Assembly: GCA_903875225.1 (NCBI GenBank) | Contig: CAIQVJ010000088.1 | Span: forward strand, 62,001-126,000 | Reading direction: 5' to 3' | DNA: 64,000 nucleotides | Source of the DNA: an uncultured Pseudomonadota bacterium | GTDB taxonomy: Bacteria; Myxococcota_A; UBA796; SXON01 | Part shown: positions 25,846 to 35,328 of the stretch, in pieces | Layout of the letters: every line of letters starts with the position of its first letter | How positions within the stretch are numbered: the first letter of the stretch is position 1 | The notes under the pieces: model-generated | The model's input: only the letters and a program-made list of their open reading frames with translations | What the model was told of the DNA's origin: nothing | The model's database searches: none | Position numbers and translations under genes: made by a program

Positions 25846-26541
25846 ATGTCACGTATCGCCCTGATCCCCCTCCTTGCCGCGGTCGCATGCTCGTCTCTCG
25901 GCTCCTCGGACATCGAGACCTCCGGGATCCACGCCGACCTGTGGGTGAGCTACGACGGGGGCCAGGTGTCCACGGCCAACGCCCTCCTGAAGGTGGGAGG
26001 CGAGACTTCGACCACCTTCGTCGAGCTTCAGGACCCCGACTCCATCGCCGTGACCTCGCCGAGCGGCACGACCACCCTGAGCGCGATCCAGCTCGGAAGC
26101 CTCTGGACCTACGTTGCGAACACGGGCGACACGAGCGAAGACGACATGTTCACGTTCGCGCTGGATCGTCCGAACGGCACCTCCGCCCCCGACAGCACCG
26201 TGTCGCTGCCAGCGCCGTTCACCATGATCGCGACCGCCAGCCTGTCGCGCGCCACGGAGCCCCTGGTGGTCAGCTGGGGTCCAGCGGGAGCGCCCGATCC
26301 GGTGCGGCTCAACCTGCACTCCGCATGCCTGACCGACCCCGCCATCGAGCTGTACGATGACCCGGGGACGTATACGTTCACGCCCGGGTCCTATGCGATG
26401 CATGACGATGTTGCAGACCAGGCATGTGACGTCACCGTGGAGGTCCATCGTGTCCGGGACGGCACGCTCGACGCCGCATTCGGGAGTGGTGCTGCCTACG
26501 CCGAGCAGGTCCGCAGCGTGGACATCGTGCTTGAGCCCTGA
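25846..26541 (+). CDS. Lipoprotein, unknown function
   Basis: A 231-residue protein: signal MSRIALIPLLAAVACSSLG (lipobox AVAC), then a beta-rich mature domain starting GIHADLWVSYDGGQVSTANA. Several Thr/Ser-rich strands follow, then a C-terminal part with two cysteines (LHSACLTDP, VADQACDVTVEV) likely to form a disulfide. The final VHRVRDGTLDAAFGSG to VDIVLEP resembles the end of small outer-membrane-facing lipoproteins. The family is not recognised. It converges on selO with a 27-base gap. Confidence 0.75.
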   Translation: MSRIALIPLLAAVACSSLGSSDIETSGIHADLWVSYDGGQVSTANALLKVGGETSTTFVELQDPDSIAVTSPSGTTTLSAIQLGSLWTYVANTGDTSEDDMFTFALDRPNGTSAPDSTVSLPAPFTMIATASLSRATEPLVVSWGPAGAPDPVRLNLHSACLTDPAIELYDDPGTYTFTPGSYAMHDDVADQACDVTVEVHRVRDGTLDAAFGSGAAYAEQVRSVDIVLEP

Positions 26542-26568
26542 GCGAGCCCGCCGCGCCGCACACCGGGG

Positions 26569-27999
26569 TCAGGACGCATCTGACCCATCGGGTTGCCCGA
26601 GCACGTCGCCCAGCTCCCTCACCTCTGCGACCAGCCGCCCGAACGCCCGCCAGTCATCCTGGAGTGCAATCGCCTCCCAGGCTGCCTCCACCTGCCCGAT
26701 CACCATGCTCACCGGGCGATCCCGCTGAAAGTACGGCGACGCCAATCGCCCGGGGTGCGAAGGCTCGAACGCTTCGAGCACCGCCGCCAGCTCGGCGAAT
26801 GGCCCGCCCCCGGAAGTCCCGTAGGCCCCCGTCGCGGGGGATCGGCGCCGGCGCTCCGCCCCGGCGTGGCCGCCGTAGAGATCGAAGAACGCCTGATCGA
26901 AAGGCACCTGGGTCGCCTGCAACCAACCGAACAGCGTCTGAACGAGCACGGTGTCCGCCGCCTCGCCCGCCGATCCCAGCCCCAGTCGCCGTAGGACGCT
27001 GCTCCGCAGGGCCTCGAAGTAGGTAGTCTCGAAGCCCTCCAACCCGGGCGTGAGATCGGCGCCGAGGGACGACAACGCAAGCGCGAGCTGTTGGAGGTTC
27101 CAGAGCACGGCCCCCGGCTGCCGTGCATACGCATACAACCCCTGGTGATCGAAATACGCCGCGGTGAACCCGGGGTCGAGCGTGGGCAGGAATCGCCACG
27201 GGCCATAGTCGAAGCTCTCCCCGGTGACGTTCAGGTTGTCGGTGTTGAGCACGGCGTGGCAGAAGCCCCCGACCATCCAGGCTGCGGTGGTGCGCGCAGT
27301 TGCGCCTACGACGGCGCGGAGGAACGCTGCCGGGCTGCCGTCCAGCCCGGTGTAGAGCTCGGAGCTCGCGTAGTCGACCATCGCGCGCAGCCCCGCCTTG
27401 TCCCCGATGGCGGCCAGGCGCTGGAACGTCCCGACCCGGACGTGCGAGTGGGAGAGCCGGACGAGCACCGAGGAGCGCGTCGGCGAGGGCTCGTCGCCGC
27501 GGTAGAGCTCCTCGCCGGTCTCGAACAGGCTCAAGGACTTGCTGGTGTTCACGCCGAGTGCCTCGAGCATCTCCGTCGCCAGGATCTCGCGCACCCCACC
27601 CTTCAACGTGAGCCGGCCGTCCCCGCCGCGCGACCAGGGTGTGGTGCCGCTCCCCTTGGTGCCGAGGTCGAGCAGGCGTCCGCCCGCATCCCGCAGTTGC
27701 CCGAACAGGAACCCACGTCCATCGCCGAGCTGCGGGTTGTAGTGCCGGAACTGGTGACCGTGGTATCGGAGTGCGAGCGGGCGCGGCAGGTTGTCCGGCA
27801 ATGGCTCGAACCGGGCGAAGTGGCGCTCCCAGTCCGCTCCGGACAGTGTGCCCAGGCCCACGCGTTCGGCGTGCCGTTGGTTCCGGAAGCGCAGGACCCG
27901 CGTCGGAAAGGGGGCCGGCTCGACCTCGTCCCACAGCGCACCCGGGCCATCGGGCGGTGCGAGACGGAGGATGCGGGGGTCCGGGCGGTAGGCGGTCAC
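26569..27999 (-). CDS. selO: Protein adenylyltransferase SelO (YdiU)
   Basis: 476 residues, close to the usual bacterial length. SelO is a pseudokinase-fold enzyme that binds ATP in flipped orientation and transfers AMP to Ser, Thr or Tyr of target proteins. The signature regions are present: HGHQFRHYNPQLGDGRG (80-96), LGTKGSGTTPWSRGGDGR with Lys115, SHSHVRVGTF (183-192), the active-site NTDN (252-255) with Asp254, and FDYGP with Asp264. These positions line up with the catalytic Lys and the two Asp residues described for Pseudomonas SelO. It is a stand-alone gene, converging on a lipoprotein gene and divergent from the GH5-like gene. Confidence 0.95.
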   Translation of the reverse strand: MTAYRPDPRILRLAPPDGPGALWDEVEPAPFPTRVLRFRNQRHAERVGLGTLSGADWERHFARFEPLPDNLPRPLALRYHGHQFRHYNPQLGDGRGFLFGQLRDAGGRLLDLGTKGSGTTPWSRGGDGRLTLKGGVREILATEMLEALGVNTSKSLSLFETGEELYRGDEPSPTRSSVLVRLSHSHVRVGTFQRLAAIGDKAGLRAMVDYASSELYTGLDGSPAAFLRAVVGATARTTAAWMVGGFCHAVLNTDNLNVTGESFDYGPWRFLPTLDPGFTAAYFDHQGLYAYARQPGAVLWNLQQLALALSSLGADLTPGLEGFETTYFEALRSSVLRRLGLGSAGEAADTVLVQTLFGWLQATQVPFDQAFFDLYGGHAGAERRRRSPATGAYGTSGGGPFAELAAVLEAFEPSHPGRLASPYFQRDRPVSMVIGQVEAAWEAIALQDDWRAFGRLVAEVRELGDVLGQPDGSDAS

Positions 28000-28133
28000 C
28001 GCAGAACCCTACCGCCGATGGAGCCGTGCAGGTGGGGGTGAGCGCGACATGCGCGAGCCTGCCTACACTTTCACCGGTTCACCAGTCCGATGGAGGTCGA
28101 GGCGCGTCTGGGCGCCCGTGGATAGAACTGGAG

Positions 28134-29540
28134 ATGCTCCTCCCCCTGCTCCTGGCCTGCTCCCCGCCCCCTGGCGCCGACTCACCTGTGGCCGGCTCGA
28201 TGCGCCTCCACGCAGAGGGTACCCTCATCGCGGACGACGAGGGCGCGCCTGTGCAGCTTCGTGGCGTGAACCTCGGCGCCTGGATCTTCCACGAGACGTG
28301 GATGTCGAGCGTGGACTGGCCGACCTGGGGCCGGTTCCGGCTCGTTGCCCAGGAGGGTGGATACGGCGCGCAGGTGGACGTGGCCCTGCAGCAGACGGGC
28401 GAGACGGACGACCTCGACGCGCTCGAGGCGGCGCTCGCAGACCAGATCGGCGCGGCCCCCGCGGCGGCGGTTCGGGCAGAGGCGGCGGCGTACCCGTCCA
28501 TCTCGGACGACTCGGACCTGCCGCTCAGACAACTGCTGGAGACCCGCTTCGGCATGGGGGGGCGCGACGCGCTGCTCGACCGATACGAGGGGGCCTGGAT
28601 TGGTGAGCCGGACATCGAGTGGCTCGCGAGCGAGGGCTTCAATCTCGTTCGCATCCCGATGGGGTACCGCGCCCTGACCACCGGATCCGATCTTGCGGCA
28701 CCCACGTCGCTGGAGTGGAACGAGGCGACGTTCGCGCGGTTGGACACCATCCTCGCGGCGTGCAAGGCGAACGGCGTGTGGGCGGTGCTCGACATCCAGG
28801 AGGCGCCCGGCGGTCAGAACGACTACAGCGGGCCCTCCACGCTGTACACCGACCCTGCAATGCAGGCGCTCACCGTGGAGTTGTGGACCGAGCTCTCCCG
28901 CCGATTTGCAGACCATGACGAAGTCGCGATGTACAGCCTGCTCGCCGAGCCGTTCTCGGCCCCGGACATGGACGCGAGCATGGCCGAGTACGATCAGCTC
29001 TACCAGGCGATCCGCGGGCGCGGTGACGACCACCTGCTCGTCATCCACGACGGGTTCATGGGACTCCAGAACATGCCGGCACCGGCATCGCTGGGTTGGA
29101 GCGACGTGGTCTACTCGACGCACCTGTTCGAGTGGGGAACGACCAGCGAGGCCGACTACAACGCGGTGATGACCCTCGACGACGCGCTGTGGGACGGCGC
29201 CCAGGCCGTGCAGGACGTGCCCTGGTTCATCGGGTCGTTCTCCACGATGGAGGACGCAGATTGGGCCTACGCGTCCGCGAGGGACCTCGTGGACTGGTAC
29301 GAGGGCCATGGCTGGGGATGGGCCTGGTGGGCGTACAAGCGCATGGATGACCCGGATGCCACGGCCGTCTGGGGCACCCGGACCGGTTGGGGCCTTCGTC
29401 GCGACCCGTGGGTCGGCTTCGACCGTCCCGACGTCTGGCGGGACGACCAGGCCACCCTCGACGCAAAGCTGGGAGCCTACGACGGGGACCTCGGCGCGAA
29501 CGAAGCGCTGCTCGACGGGTTGGCGCCCGCGCGGCGGTAG
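28134..29540 (+). CDS. GH5-like lipoprotein, probably catalytically inactive
   Basis: A 468-residue protein: signal MLLPLLLACSPPPG (lipobox LLAC), then a TIM-barrel of glycoside hydrolase family 5 type. Recognisable elements are LRGVNLGAWIFHE (42-54), FNLVRIPMGYRAL (169-181, Arg173), VLDIQEAPGGQND (218-230), MYSLLAEPF (266-274), VYSTHLFEW (326-334), VPWFIGSFST (362-371) and WAWWAYK. In active GH5 enzymes the acid/base sits in N-E-P and the nucleophile Glu in a 'GEF' strand. Here the first is A-E-P (Glu272 kept, Asn lost), the nucleophile position is Ser368, and the usual His after the fourth strand is Gln222. A carbohydrate-binding rather than hydrolytic role is inferred. Confidence 0.85.
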   Translation: MLLPLLLACSPPPGADSPVAGSMRLHAEGTLIADDEGAPVQLRGVNLGAWIFHETWMSSVDWPTWGRFRLVAQEGGYGAQVDVALQQTGETDDLDALEAALADQIGAAPAAAVRAEAAAYPSISDDSDLPLRQLLETRFGMGGRDALLDRYEGAWIGEPDIEWLASEGFNLVRIPMGYRALTTGSDLAAPTSLEWNEATFARLDTILAACKANGVWAVLDIQEAPGGQNDYSGPSTLYTDPAMQALTVELWTELSRRFADHDEVAMYSLLAEPFSAPDMDASMAEYDQLYQAIRGRGDDHLLVIHDGFMGLQNMPAPASLGWSDVVYSTHLFEWGTTSEADYNAVMTLDDALWDGAQAVQDVPWFIGSFSTMEDADWAYASARDLVDWYEGHGWGWAWWAYKRMDDPDATAVWGTRTGWGLRRDPWVGFDRPDVWRDDQATLDAKLGAYDGDLGANEALLDGLAPARR

Positions 29541-29575
29541 CACACCCCTCTCGAACCGCTGCCACCGCCGACCCG

Positions 29576-30766
29576 CTACATCGGTAGAACCGGGTACGCA
29601 TCGCCGACGTGAGAGCCCTGCTGCACGTGTACGCCTGGCTGTCCAAGGAGCGAGACGTTGCTCGATCGCTCGAACACCATCACGAAGTCCGAGCCTCCGA
29701 ACTGGAAGTAGCCGAGCTCCTCCCCTTTCTGGAGGGAGACGCCGACCTCCGCCGTGATCACCACGGAGGAGACCTGCGCCATGCCCATCGGAAGGCATGC
29801 GACGAGGCCGATCGGGGACTCGATCACGATGACGCCCCTCGTCTGCACGAACTGATACCCGGTCCCGTCGGGCGTATCGAGCACGTTGACGGCCCTGCCT
29901 TCGATGAGGGCAGATCGAACCGTCACGTCCAGGTAGGCTTGACCCTGAAGCACCATCGCCTCCAGCACCTTGCCGCGCACGGGAGCGTGCCACCGGTGGT
30001 AGTCGAACGTGTCCAGGAACGAGTGGGTGAAGATCCCGCCCCGGAACCTGTCCGCGTAGGCGCTGCCTTCCAACAGCTGGTGGATCGACCACTCGATGCC
30101 CTTGATCGAGAGTTTGCTCTCGTCCACACGGATGTTCGAGTTCTGGCTCACCTGCCACCAACCCACGAACGTGGAGTCCGCCGGCGCGACCACGATGGCG
30201 TCATCCACGATTGCCGCCACCGGGCGCATGCCCGGCTTCACGTGGCGCGCGAAGAACTGGTTGAAGGTCTTGTACCCGCTGGGTGGTGGCATGTATTCGT
30301 CCCAGTTGAACACGGGGTCGGTGCGGAAGCTCTCGATCTTCGCGGCGGACTCGGCAGTGTCCAGGTAGCTGCCCCAGGCCCGCGCGAACTCCACGATCCA
30401 CTCGGACAGCGGCGTCAGCGCGGAGCGACGGCCGTTCGGGAGTATCGGGCTCTGCAGGGCCTTCAAGGGCTCCTGGTCGAGGAAGAAGTAGAACCGGGCC
30501 AGGTTGTCGTTGATGTGGCGCGAGTCGCCGCGCTCCCGTGGCGCCCAGGTGACCAGCTGGTTGATGAATTCGAGGTAGTCTGAGATGCTGTGGATGCCGC
30601 GGAGGCCTGGGACATCGTGGGACCGTGCGGTCCGGATGGCCAACTCGAAGGGCTTCTGCCAACCCCGGCTCTGGATCAGCGACACGAGCCTTTGGACGAT
30701 GGGTTGGAGCGCAGGGACCTGCGTGCTGGCCTTCGCGGCGACGATGGGCGTGGAGAGAGCGTCCAA
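29576..30766 (-). CDS. Phosphatidylserine-decarboxylase-family pyruvoyl enzyme
   Basis: 396 residues. The C-terminal two-thirds is a PSD-type domain: FNQFFARHVKPGMRPV (168-183), VVAPADSTF with Asp197, FDYHRWHAPVRGKV (254-267) with the catalytic-triad His257, and the self-cleavage region LGYFQFGGSDFVMVF (351-365), where Ser359 should give the pyruvoyl group. The N-terminal 150 residues form a helical extension seen in a subgroup of family members from bacteria and fungi, some of which decarboxylate amino acids instead of phosphatidylserine. The substrate is therefore uncertain. There is no obvious transmembrane anchor. It converges on the GH5-like gene. Confidence 0.85.
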   Translation of the reverse strand: MDALSTPIVAAKASTQVPALQPIVQRLVSLIQSRGWQKPFELAIRTARSHDVPGLRGIHSISDYLEFINQLVTWAPRERGDSRHINDNLARFYFFLDQEPLKALQSPILPNGRRSALTPLSEWIVEFARAWGSYLDTAESAAKIESFRTDPVFNWDEYMPPPSGYKTFNQFFARHVKPGMRPVAAIVDDAIVVAPADSTFVGWWQVSQNSNIRVDESKLSIKGIEWSIHQLLEGSAYADRFRGGIFTHSFLDTFDYHRWHAPVRGKVLEAMVLQGQAYLDVTVRSALIEGRAVNVLDTPDGTGYQFVQTRGVIVIESPIGLVACLPMGMAQVSSVVITAEVGVSLQKGEELGYFQFGGSDFVMVFERSSNVSLLGQPGVHVQQGSHVGDAYPVLPM

Positions 30767-31095
30767 TGTTCAGGCCCTCCCATCGGCCGAACGGAGCCGC
30801 ACGGCGTCCCGGAGGCCCGCCCGGTCTCGCAGGTGGCCTTGATGTCCTCGCGACCGGGAGGGTGCGGGGCTCTGGGGGTGGGCAGACGTGTACATGAACT
30901 CTCCAGGGATGTTGGGTGGTGTGATCGGGGCGTTGCCCTCTGCTCCAAGCAACTTGCGGACCAACGTCGATCCTGAAGCGATCCCAGGGTGTTGGGAGCA
31001 TGGCGGCCACGCCGTCGGGCAGCCGGGTCCATCAAAACGACCGGACGCCCGGCCAATTCGACTGCCCCCCCCGGCTCGCGCGGATAGAGGACACA
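30767..31095. other. 329-base intergenic region between divergent genes
   Basis: Must contain the promoters of the decarboxylase-like gene (leftward) and the bPH-like gene (rightward). No hexamer pair stands out, and I see no repeat, hairpin or protein-like frame. Confidence 0.45.
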
Positions 31096-31671
31096 ATGTA
31101 CTCCGCGACCGACCCCCAGCTCGCCCCCTATCTGGATCCCGGCGAGACCCTGCTCTGGTCTGGCCGGCCGGAGCGGGGCCTCAAGCTTCGGCAGTCGGAC
31201 GCCCTGCTCATCCCGTTCAGCCTCTTGTGGGGCGGGTTCGCGTTCTTCTGGGAGGCCAGCGTGCTCATCGGGTTTGCAGCAGCGCTCCAGGCGGGCCTGG
31301 GCCGATACTCGCTCCTCGGCCTCGTGTTTCCCCTGTTCGGCCTTCCGTTCTGCATCGTGGGCGCCTACCTGATCGTCGGGAGGTTCTTCGCGGAAGCGCG
31401 CGTTCGGGCTCGCACTCGCTATGGGGTGACCTCCACGCGCCTCCTGATCCTGGCCGGGTTCTTCACACCCCAACTCAAGAGCGTACCCCTCGGCAGCATC
31501 GGCGAAATCCGCATGACCGAGCGCGTGGCCGGTACGGGAACGCTCACGTTCACGGTGCCCGGAGCGCCAGTGTTCGGACGTCGACGCCGGGCGCCGGCGT
31601 TCGAGTTCATCGAGGATGTGCGTGAGGTGGAGCGGGTGGTGCGGAGGGCCGTGGGGGACCGGGGGCGGTGA
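31096..31671 (+). CDS. bPH-like membrane protein
   Basis: 191 residues from the ATG (MYSATDPQLAPYLDPGETLL). The opening LDPGETLLWSGRPERG is characteristic of bacterial pleckstrin-homology-like (bPH) membrane proteins. Two hydrophobic helices follow (about 40-65 and 78-105), then a soluble beta-domain: RTRYGVTSTRLLILAG, SVPLGSIGEIRM and TGTLTFTVPG. The end is charged (REVERVVRRAV). The role of these proteins is mostly unknown. In-frame codons further upstream are not protein-like. It converges on an FG-GAP lipoprotein gene. Confidence 0.75.
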   Translation: MYSATDPQLAPYLDPGETLLWSGRPERGLKLRQSDALLIPFSLLWGGFAFFWEASVLIGFAAALQAGLGRYSLLGLVFPLFGLPFCIVGAYLIVGRFFAEARVRARTRYGVTSTRLLILAGFFTPQLKSVPLGSIGEIRMTERVAGTGTLTFTVPGAPVFGRRRRAPAFEFIEDVREVERVVRRAVGDRGR

Positions 31672-31684
31672 GGGTTCGCGGGTT

Positions 31685-31714
31685 GGGCAGATCGCGCGGG
31701 TAGCCCGGCTGCCC
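31685..31714. terminator. Possible hairpin terminator between convergent genes
   Basis: GGGCAG and CTGCCC form a 6-base outer stem around an inner GGG-tag-CCC stem, just after the bPH-like gene and touching the stop codon of the convergent FG-GAP gene. There is no U-tract. Confidence 0.35.
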
Positions 31715-33648
31715 TACATCCCCTGCCCGAGAAACACCCAGACGGCACCCGCGTTCGTGCCGCCGTCGTCGTCGCCGGGACCGCCCGCGAGGAGGTCGCC
31801 GATGCCGTCGTTGTCCACGTCGCCGATGGCGACGGAGTAGCCGAGTTCGTCGCCGGTTGCGCCGGAGATCGTCGTCCAGCCGGAGCTCACGCTGCCGCCC
31901 ACGGGGCCGAACAACAGGTAGACGGCTCCTGCGGCGCCTGCTCCCGCGGCCATGTCACCCACGATGAGATCGTCTACGCCGTCGCCGTTCAGGTCCCCGC
32001 CTGCGGCGGAGGTGCCGTCGATGGAGGTGGTGCCCCCGGCGGCGAGCAGCGAGCCCGTTCCGCCCCGGTAGTAGTAGGTGGCGCTCGACGTCGACCCGCC
32101 GACGACGAAGTCGGTGTACCCGTCATCGTCCGGATCCCCGACGGTGGCTGCGATCGCTCCGTAGTTGCTGGAGCCGTGGTGGGCGTCGTCGTACATCGTC
32201 AAATACGAGCCCGAAGCCGTGATCGGGCCCTGGAACAGGTACGAGTAGGCGTCATCGTAGGCGCCCACCACGAGGTCGCCGACGCCGTCGCCATTGTAGT
32301 CGCCCATGGCGAGAGCGCCGCCGAGGCCCGCCACCGCGGAGGTGTCGTAGATCTCGATCTGCCCCGCCGTGGACGGTCGGTTGTAGATGTAGACGTAGCC
32401 GGCGCTCTGGCCCGGGCAGCCCATCGCCCAGTCCGGCGAGCCGTCTCCGGTGATGTCCACCCCTCCAGCTACGACGATGCCGCATTCGTCGTAGCTGGCG
32501 CTGCCGGTGACCGCGAAAGTGGACGACGTCGGGATTGTCGCTCCGCCCTCGAACACCACGTGCTCGCCCTTGAAGGTGCTGTACTCGTAGGCGCCCGCGA
32601 CCCAGTCCCCGTAGCCGTCGGCGTTGATGTCCCCGAGGCTGGCCACGGACACCCCGAACGCCGCGTTGTCGAAGCCCGACGTCGTCCCCGGAGACACGGT
32701 GCCGAACGCGCTCGCCGTCGTGACGGTGCCCAGCGTGTTGGTGGTGTACGCGACGACGATGCCCGGGTTGTAGCGCCCGGCGGCCCCGTTGGGCGTGCCA
32801 ACCAGCACGTCCTGGTCGCCATCGCCGTTCACGTCGGCGAGGGCGACGCTGGTCCCGGCGGCGTCCGACGCGGCCGAGCCGATGTACTTGATGTCTGCAG
32901 CACCATCGGGCATGGCACCGAGCTCGCAGCCCGCGCCGGTGCCGTCGCAGTTGTTGTCGACGCCGTCGTTGCAGACCTCGGCTGCGCCAGGATTGGTGGT
33001 TGCCACGTCGTCGTCGCAGTCATCGACGTCTCGCAGGACCCCCGCGCCAGAGGGTTGGACGCAGGCCATGACGGTGTAGGTGTCGCCGAAGTAGCCGTCG
33101 GCATCGTTGTCCAGGTAGAACGTGGAGCCGGTGCTGGTGTCGAGGCTGGCGTCGGCGTCGTCGGTCAGCGCATCGCAGTCGTTGTCGATCGCGTCACAGA
33201 TCTCGGTGGCGCCGGGGTTTATGGCGGAGTTCAGGTCGTTGCAGTCGGTGCCGTCGGCGACGGTCCCGGCGGGCTGGTGGGCGGCGAGCTGGGCGGTGGC
33301 CGGGTTGCCGTAGTGGTCACCGTCGATGTCGTCGTACCAGGTCGAGTCCGCGTCGGTGTCCGAATCCGTGTCGGTGTCCGAATCCGTGTCGGAATCGGCG
33401 TCGGTGTCGCTGTCGGCATCGGCATCGGCGTCCGTGTCGGAGTCGGCGTCGGTGTCGCTGTCGGCGTCGGTGTCGCTGTCGGCATCGGTGTCCGTGTCGG
33501 TGTCGGTGTCACTGTCGGCGTCCGTGTCGGAGTCGGCGTCTGTGTCGGTGTCGGCGTCGCCGTCATGCGGGCGACCCGTGTCGGTGCCCTTGGGCGAGCA
33601 GCCGAAGAGGGCGAGCGTGAGGCAGATGGGGAGGGTGCGCAGGATCAT
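31714..33648 (-). CDS. FG-GAP repeat lipoprotein with long Asp/Thr linker and MopE-like motifs
   Basis: A 644-residue protein: signal [20 protein letters not shown] (lipobox LFGC), then the longest acidic linker in the window (about 28-103), nearly pure Asp alternating with Thr, Ala or Ser. Two MopE-type metal-binding modules follow at about 105-235, each with a 'D.DC.D....I.PGA.E.C....DN.CD' pattern ([34 protein letters not shown]). The rest is about seven integrin-type FG-GAP repeats of about 60 residues with DxNGDGxxD Ca-binding loops ([31 protein letters not shown]). The layout predicts a surface-exposed, Ca-stabilised beta-propeller on an acidic stalk. An identical leader (cggagtcccc) precedes this ATG and that of the 985-residue protein gene. 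Confidence 0.9.
   Translation of the reverse strand: MILRTLPICLTLALFGCSPKGTDTGRPHDGDADTDTDADSDTDADSDTDTDTDTDADSDTDADSDTDADSDTDADADADSDTDADSDTDSDTDTDSDTDADSTWYDDIDGDHYGNPATAQLAAHQPAGTVADGTDCNDLNSAINPGATEICDAIDNDCDALTDDADASLDTSTGSTFYLDNDADGYFGDTYTVMACVQPSGAGVLRDVDDCDDDVATTNPGAAEVCNDGVDNNCDGTGAGCELGAMPDGAADIKYIGSAASDAAGTSVALADVNGDGDQDVLVGTPNGAAGRYNPGIVVAYTTNTLGTVTTASAFGTVSPGTTSGFDNAAFGVSVASLGDINADGYGDWVAGAYEYSTFKGEHVVFEGGATIPTSSTFAVTGSASYDECGIVVAGGVDITGDGSPDWAMGCPGQSAGYVYIYNRPSTAGQIEIYDTSAVAGLGGALAMGDYNGDGVGDLVVGAYDDAYSYLFQGPITASGSYLTMYDDAHHGSSNYGAIAATVGDPDDDGYTDFVVGGSTSSATYYYRGGTGSLLAAGGTTSIDGTSAAGGDLNGDGVDDLIVGDMAAGAGAAGAVYLLFGPVGGSVSSGWTTISGATGDELGYSVAIGDVDNDGIGDLLAGGPGDDDGGTNAGAVWVFLGQGM
33348..33567. 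repeat. Degenerate hexameric tract encoding the Asp/Thr/Ala/Ser linker
   Basis: About 220 bases of imperfect six-base units (variants of GGTGTC, GGCGTC, GAGTCC) encode the acidic linker on the minus strand. Similar shorter tracts lie at about 7118-7160, 8449-8530, 34980-35110 and 57330-57420. On the plus strand they translate as V-G-V-G artefacts. Confidence 0.85.
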
Positions 33649-33659
33649 GGGGACTCCGA

Positions 33660-35204
33660 CTATTCGCAGGTACCGTGGTAGATCAACCATTTGGTGGTTC
33701 CGAGCCCGGCGATGCCGGACCCATCGTAGTACGTGAAGATGATGTCCGAGGAGGCGTCGCCGTCGAGGTCCGCGAGGTACCAGTCGGGGGCGGCGGCGCT
33801 GTCGTCCGACAACCCGTCGAAGGTGCGCTCGGGGAGGCCGGACGGCAGGTCCCACACCGACGGGGTTGACGCAAAGCTGCTGCTGCCGTCGTTCGCGTAG
33901 ATCAACCACTCGGTCGTGCCGAGCGCGGCGATGCCAGCGCCATCGTAGTACGTCAGCGCGAGGTCGGGACCGGCGTGGGCGTCGAGGCCCGCGAGGTACC
34001 AGTCGGGGGCGACGGCGCTGTCGTCGTACACGTCGTCGAACGTCCTTTCGGGAAAGTCGGGCGGAAGCGTCCAGGTCGCGGCGGTGGACGCGAAGCCGGA
34101 CCCGCTGTTTGCGTACCACAACCACTCGGTGGTGCCGAGCCCGGCGATGCCGGAGCCGTCGTAGTAGGGCACCACGAGGTCGGAGAGGCCGTCGCCGTCG
34201 AGGTCGAGCAGGCTCCAGTCCGGGGCCGCCGAGGTGTCGTCCGCGAGCCCGTCGAACGTGCGGTCGGGAAAGCCCGACGGCAGCAACCAGTTGGTGGGGC
34301 TGGACGCGAAGCCGGCGCCGTTGTTCGCATAGATCAGCCACTTCGTCGTGCCGAGCCCGGCGATGCCGGAGCCGTCGTAGTAGGTGAGCACGATGTCGGG
34401 CCGCGCGTCCCCGTCGAGATCGGAGAGGTACCAGTCCGGGGCGACGGCGCTGTCGTCGGAGATCTCGTCGAACGTGCGGTCCGGCAGGCCGCTCGGGAGA
34501 GCCCAGACAGAGGCCGTCGCCGCGAAGCCCGTCCCGCCGTTGCGGTACCACAGCCACTCGGTGGTGCCGAGGCCCGCAATGCCGGAACCGTCGTAGTAGG
34601 TCACGACGAGGTCGATGAGACCGTCGCCATCGAGGTCCATGAGGCTCCAGTCCGGCGCGGCGCTGGTGTCGTCCGCCAGCTCGTCGAACGTGCGGTCGGG
34701 AAACCCGCTGGGCAGGGTCCAGTTGGACGCCGTGCCGGCGAACCCGGTTCCATTGTTGGAGTAGATGAGCCACTTCGTCGTGCCGAGCCCGGGGATGCCG
34801 GAGCCGTCCCAGTAGGTGACGATCAGGTCGGAGAGTCCGTCGCCGTCGAGGTCTGCGAGGTACCAGTCGGGCGCGACGGAGCTATCGTCGGCGAGCTCGT
34901 CGAACGAGCGCTCGGGGAAGCCGGAGGGGAGGGTCCACTCATCTGCCGTGGGGGCGACGCCAGTCTGCGTGCAGTCGACGTCGGTGTCCGAGTCGGTGTC
35001 CGCGTCCGAGTCCGTGTCGGTGTCACTGTCCGTGTCACTGTCGGCGTCCGTGTCTGTGTCGGCGTCCGAGTCGCTGTCTGCGTCGGTGTCGGCATCTGCG
35101 TCGGTGTCCGCGTCTGCCTGCGGGTGCTCCTTGCCGGTGTCGTCGGCGGGGGTCCCGCAGGCTGCGATCAGTGCGAGCGAGGTGAGGAGGAGCGGTGGGT
35201 ACAT
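33660..35204 (-). CDS. Six-repeat FG-GAP-like lipoprotein with Asp/Thr linker
   Basis: A 514-residue protein: signal [19 protein letters not shown] (lipobox AAC), an acidic linker (about 30-76), a Cys-containing junction, then six tandem repeats of about 71 residues filling residues 86-514. Each repeat reads WxLPSGFPxRTFDxLxDD, then APDWxLxDLDGDGxxDLVV, [18 protein letters not shown]. The repeats alternate between two subtypes (PDWYL/KWLIY and PDWSL/EWLWY), pointing to duplication of a two-repeat unit. Conserved Asp-rich loops suggest Ca binding and a closed propeller. A terminal Cys (HGTCE) could pair with the Cys before repeat 1 to close the ring. It lies 11 bases upstream of the other FG-GAP lipoprotein, so the two are probably one operon. 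Confidence 0.9.
   Translation of the reverse strand: MYPPLLLTSLALIAACGTPADDTGKEHPQADADTDADADTDADSDSDADTDTDADSDTDSDTDTDSDADTDSDTDVDCTQTGVAPTADEWTLPSGFPERSFDELADDSSVAPDWYLADLDGDGLSDLIVTYWDGSGIPGLGTTKWLIYSNNGTGFAGTASNWTLPSGFPDRTFDELADDTSAAPDWSLMDLDGDGLIDLVVTYYDGSGIAGLGTTEWLWYRNGGTGFAATASVWALPSGLPDRTFDEISDDSAVAPDWYLSDLDGDARPDIVLTYYDGSGIAGLGTTKWLIYANNGAGFASSPTNWLLPSGFPDRTFDGLADDTSAAPDWSLLDLDGDGLSDLVVPYYDGSGIAGLGTTEWLWYANSGSGFASTAATWTLPPDFPERTFDDVYDDSAVAPDWYLAGLDAHAGPDLALTYYDGAGIAALGTTEWLIYANDGSSSFASTPSVWDLPSGLPERTFDGLSDDSAAAPDWYLADLDGDASSDIIFTYYDGSGIAGLGTTKWLIYHGTCE
33675..34948. repeat. Six tandem 213-base coding repeats with two-unit periodicity
   Basis: These DNA units of about 213 bases underlie the six protein repeats. 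Units 1 and 3, and units 2 and 4, are the most alike, giving a higher-order period of about 426 bases. Units 5 and 6 follow the first subtype. Confidence 0.8.
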
Positions 35205-35328
35205 GCGGTCTCGGAGTTGTGTCGGTTTGTAACCGGCGTCGACCGCCCTGTGCACCGGCGCGGTGAGCCTCGGGGTCGATGTCCTTCCCCTGCGGGCTGC
35301 CCGCGTAGCCTCCTCGCCCGCCCGCCGG

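Noticed and set aside
33326-33736. Plus-strand frames rich in V-G-V-G or S-V-S-V over the acidic linkers
   Set aside because: They are antisense shadows of the Asp/Thr hexamer tracts and carry no other protein character.
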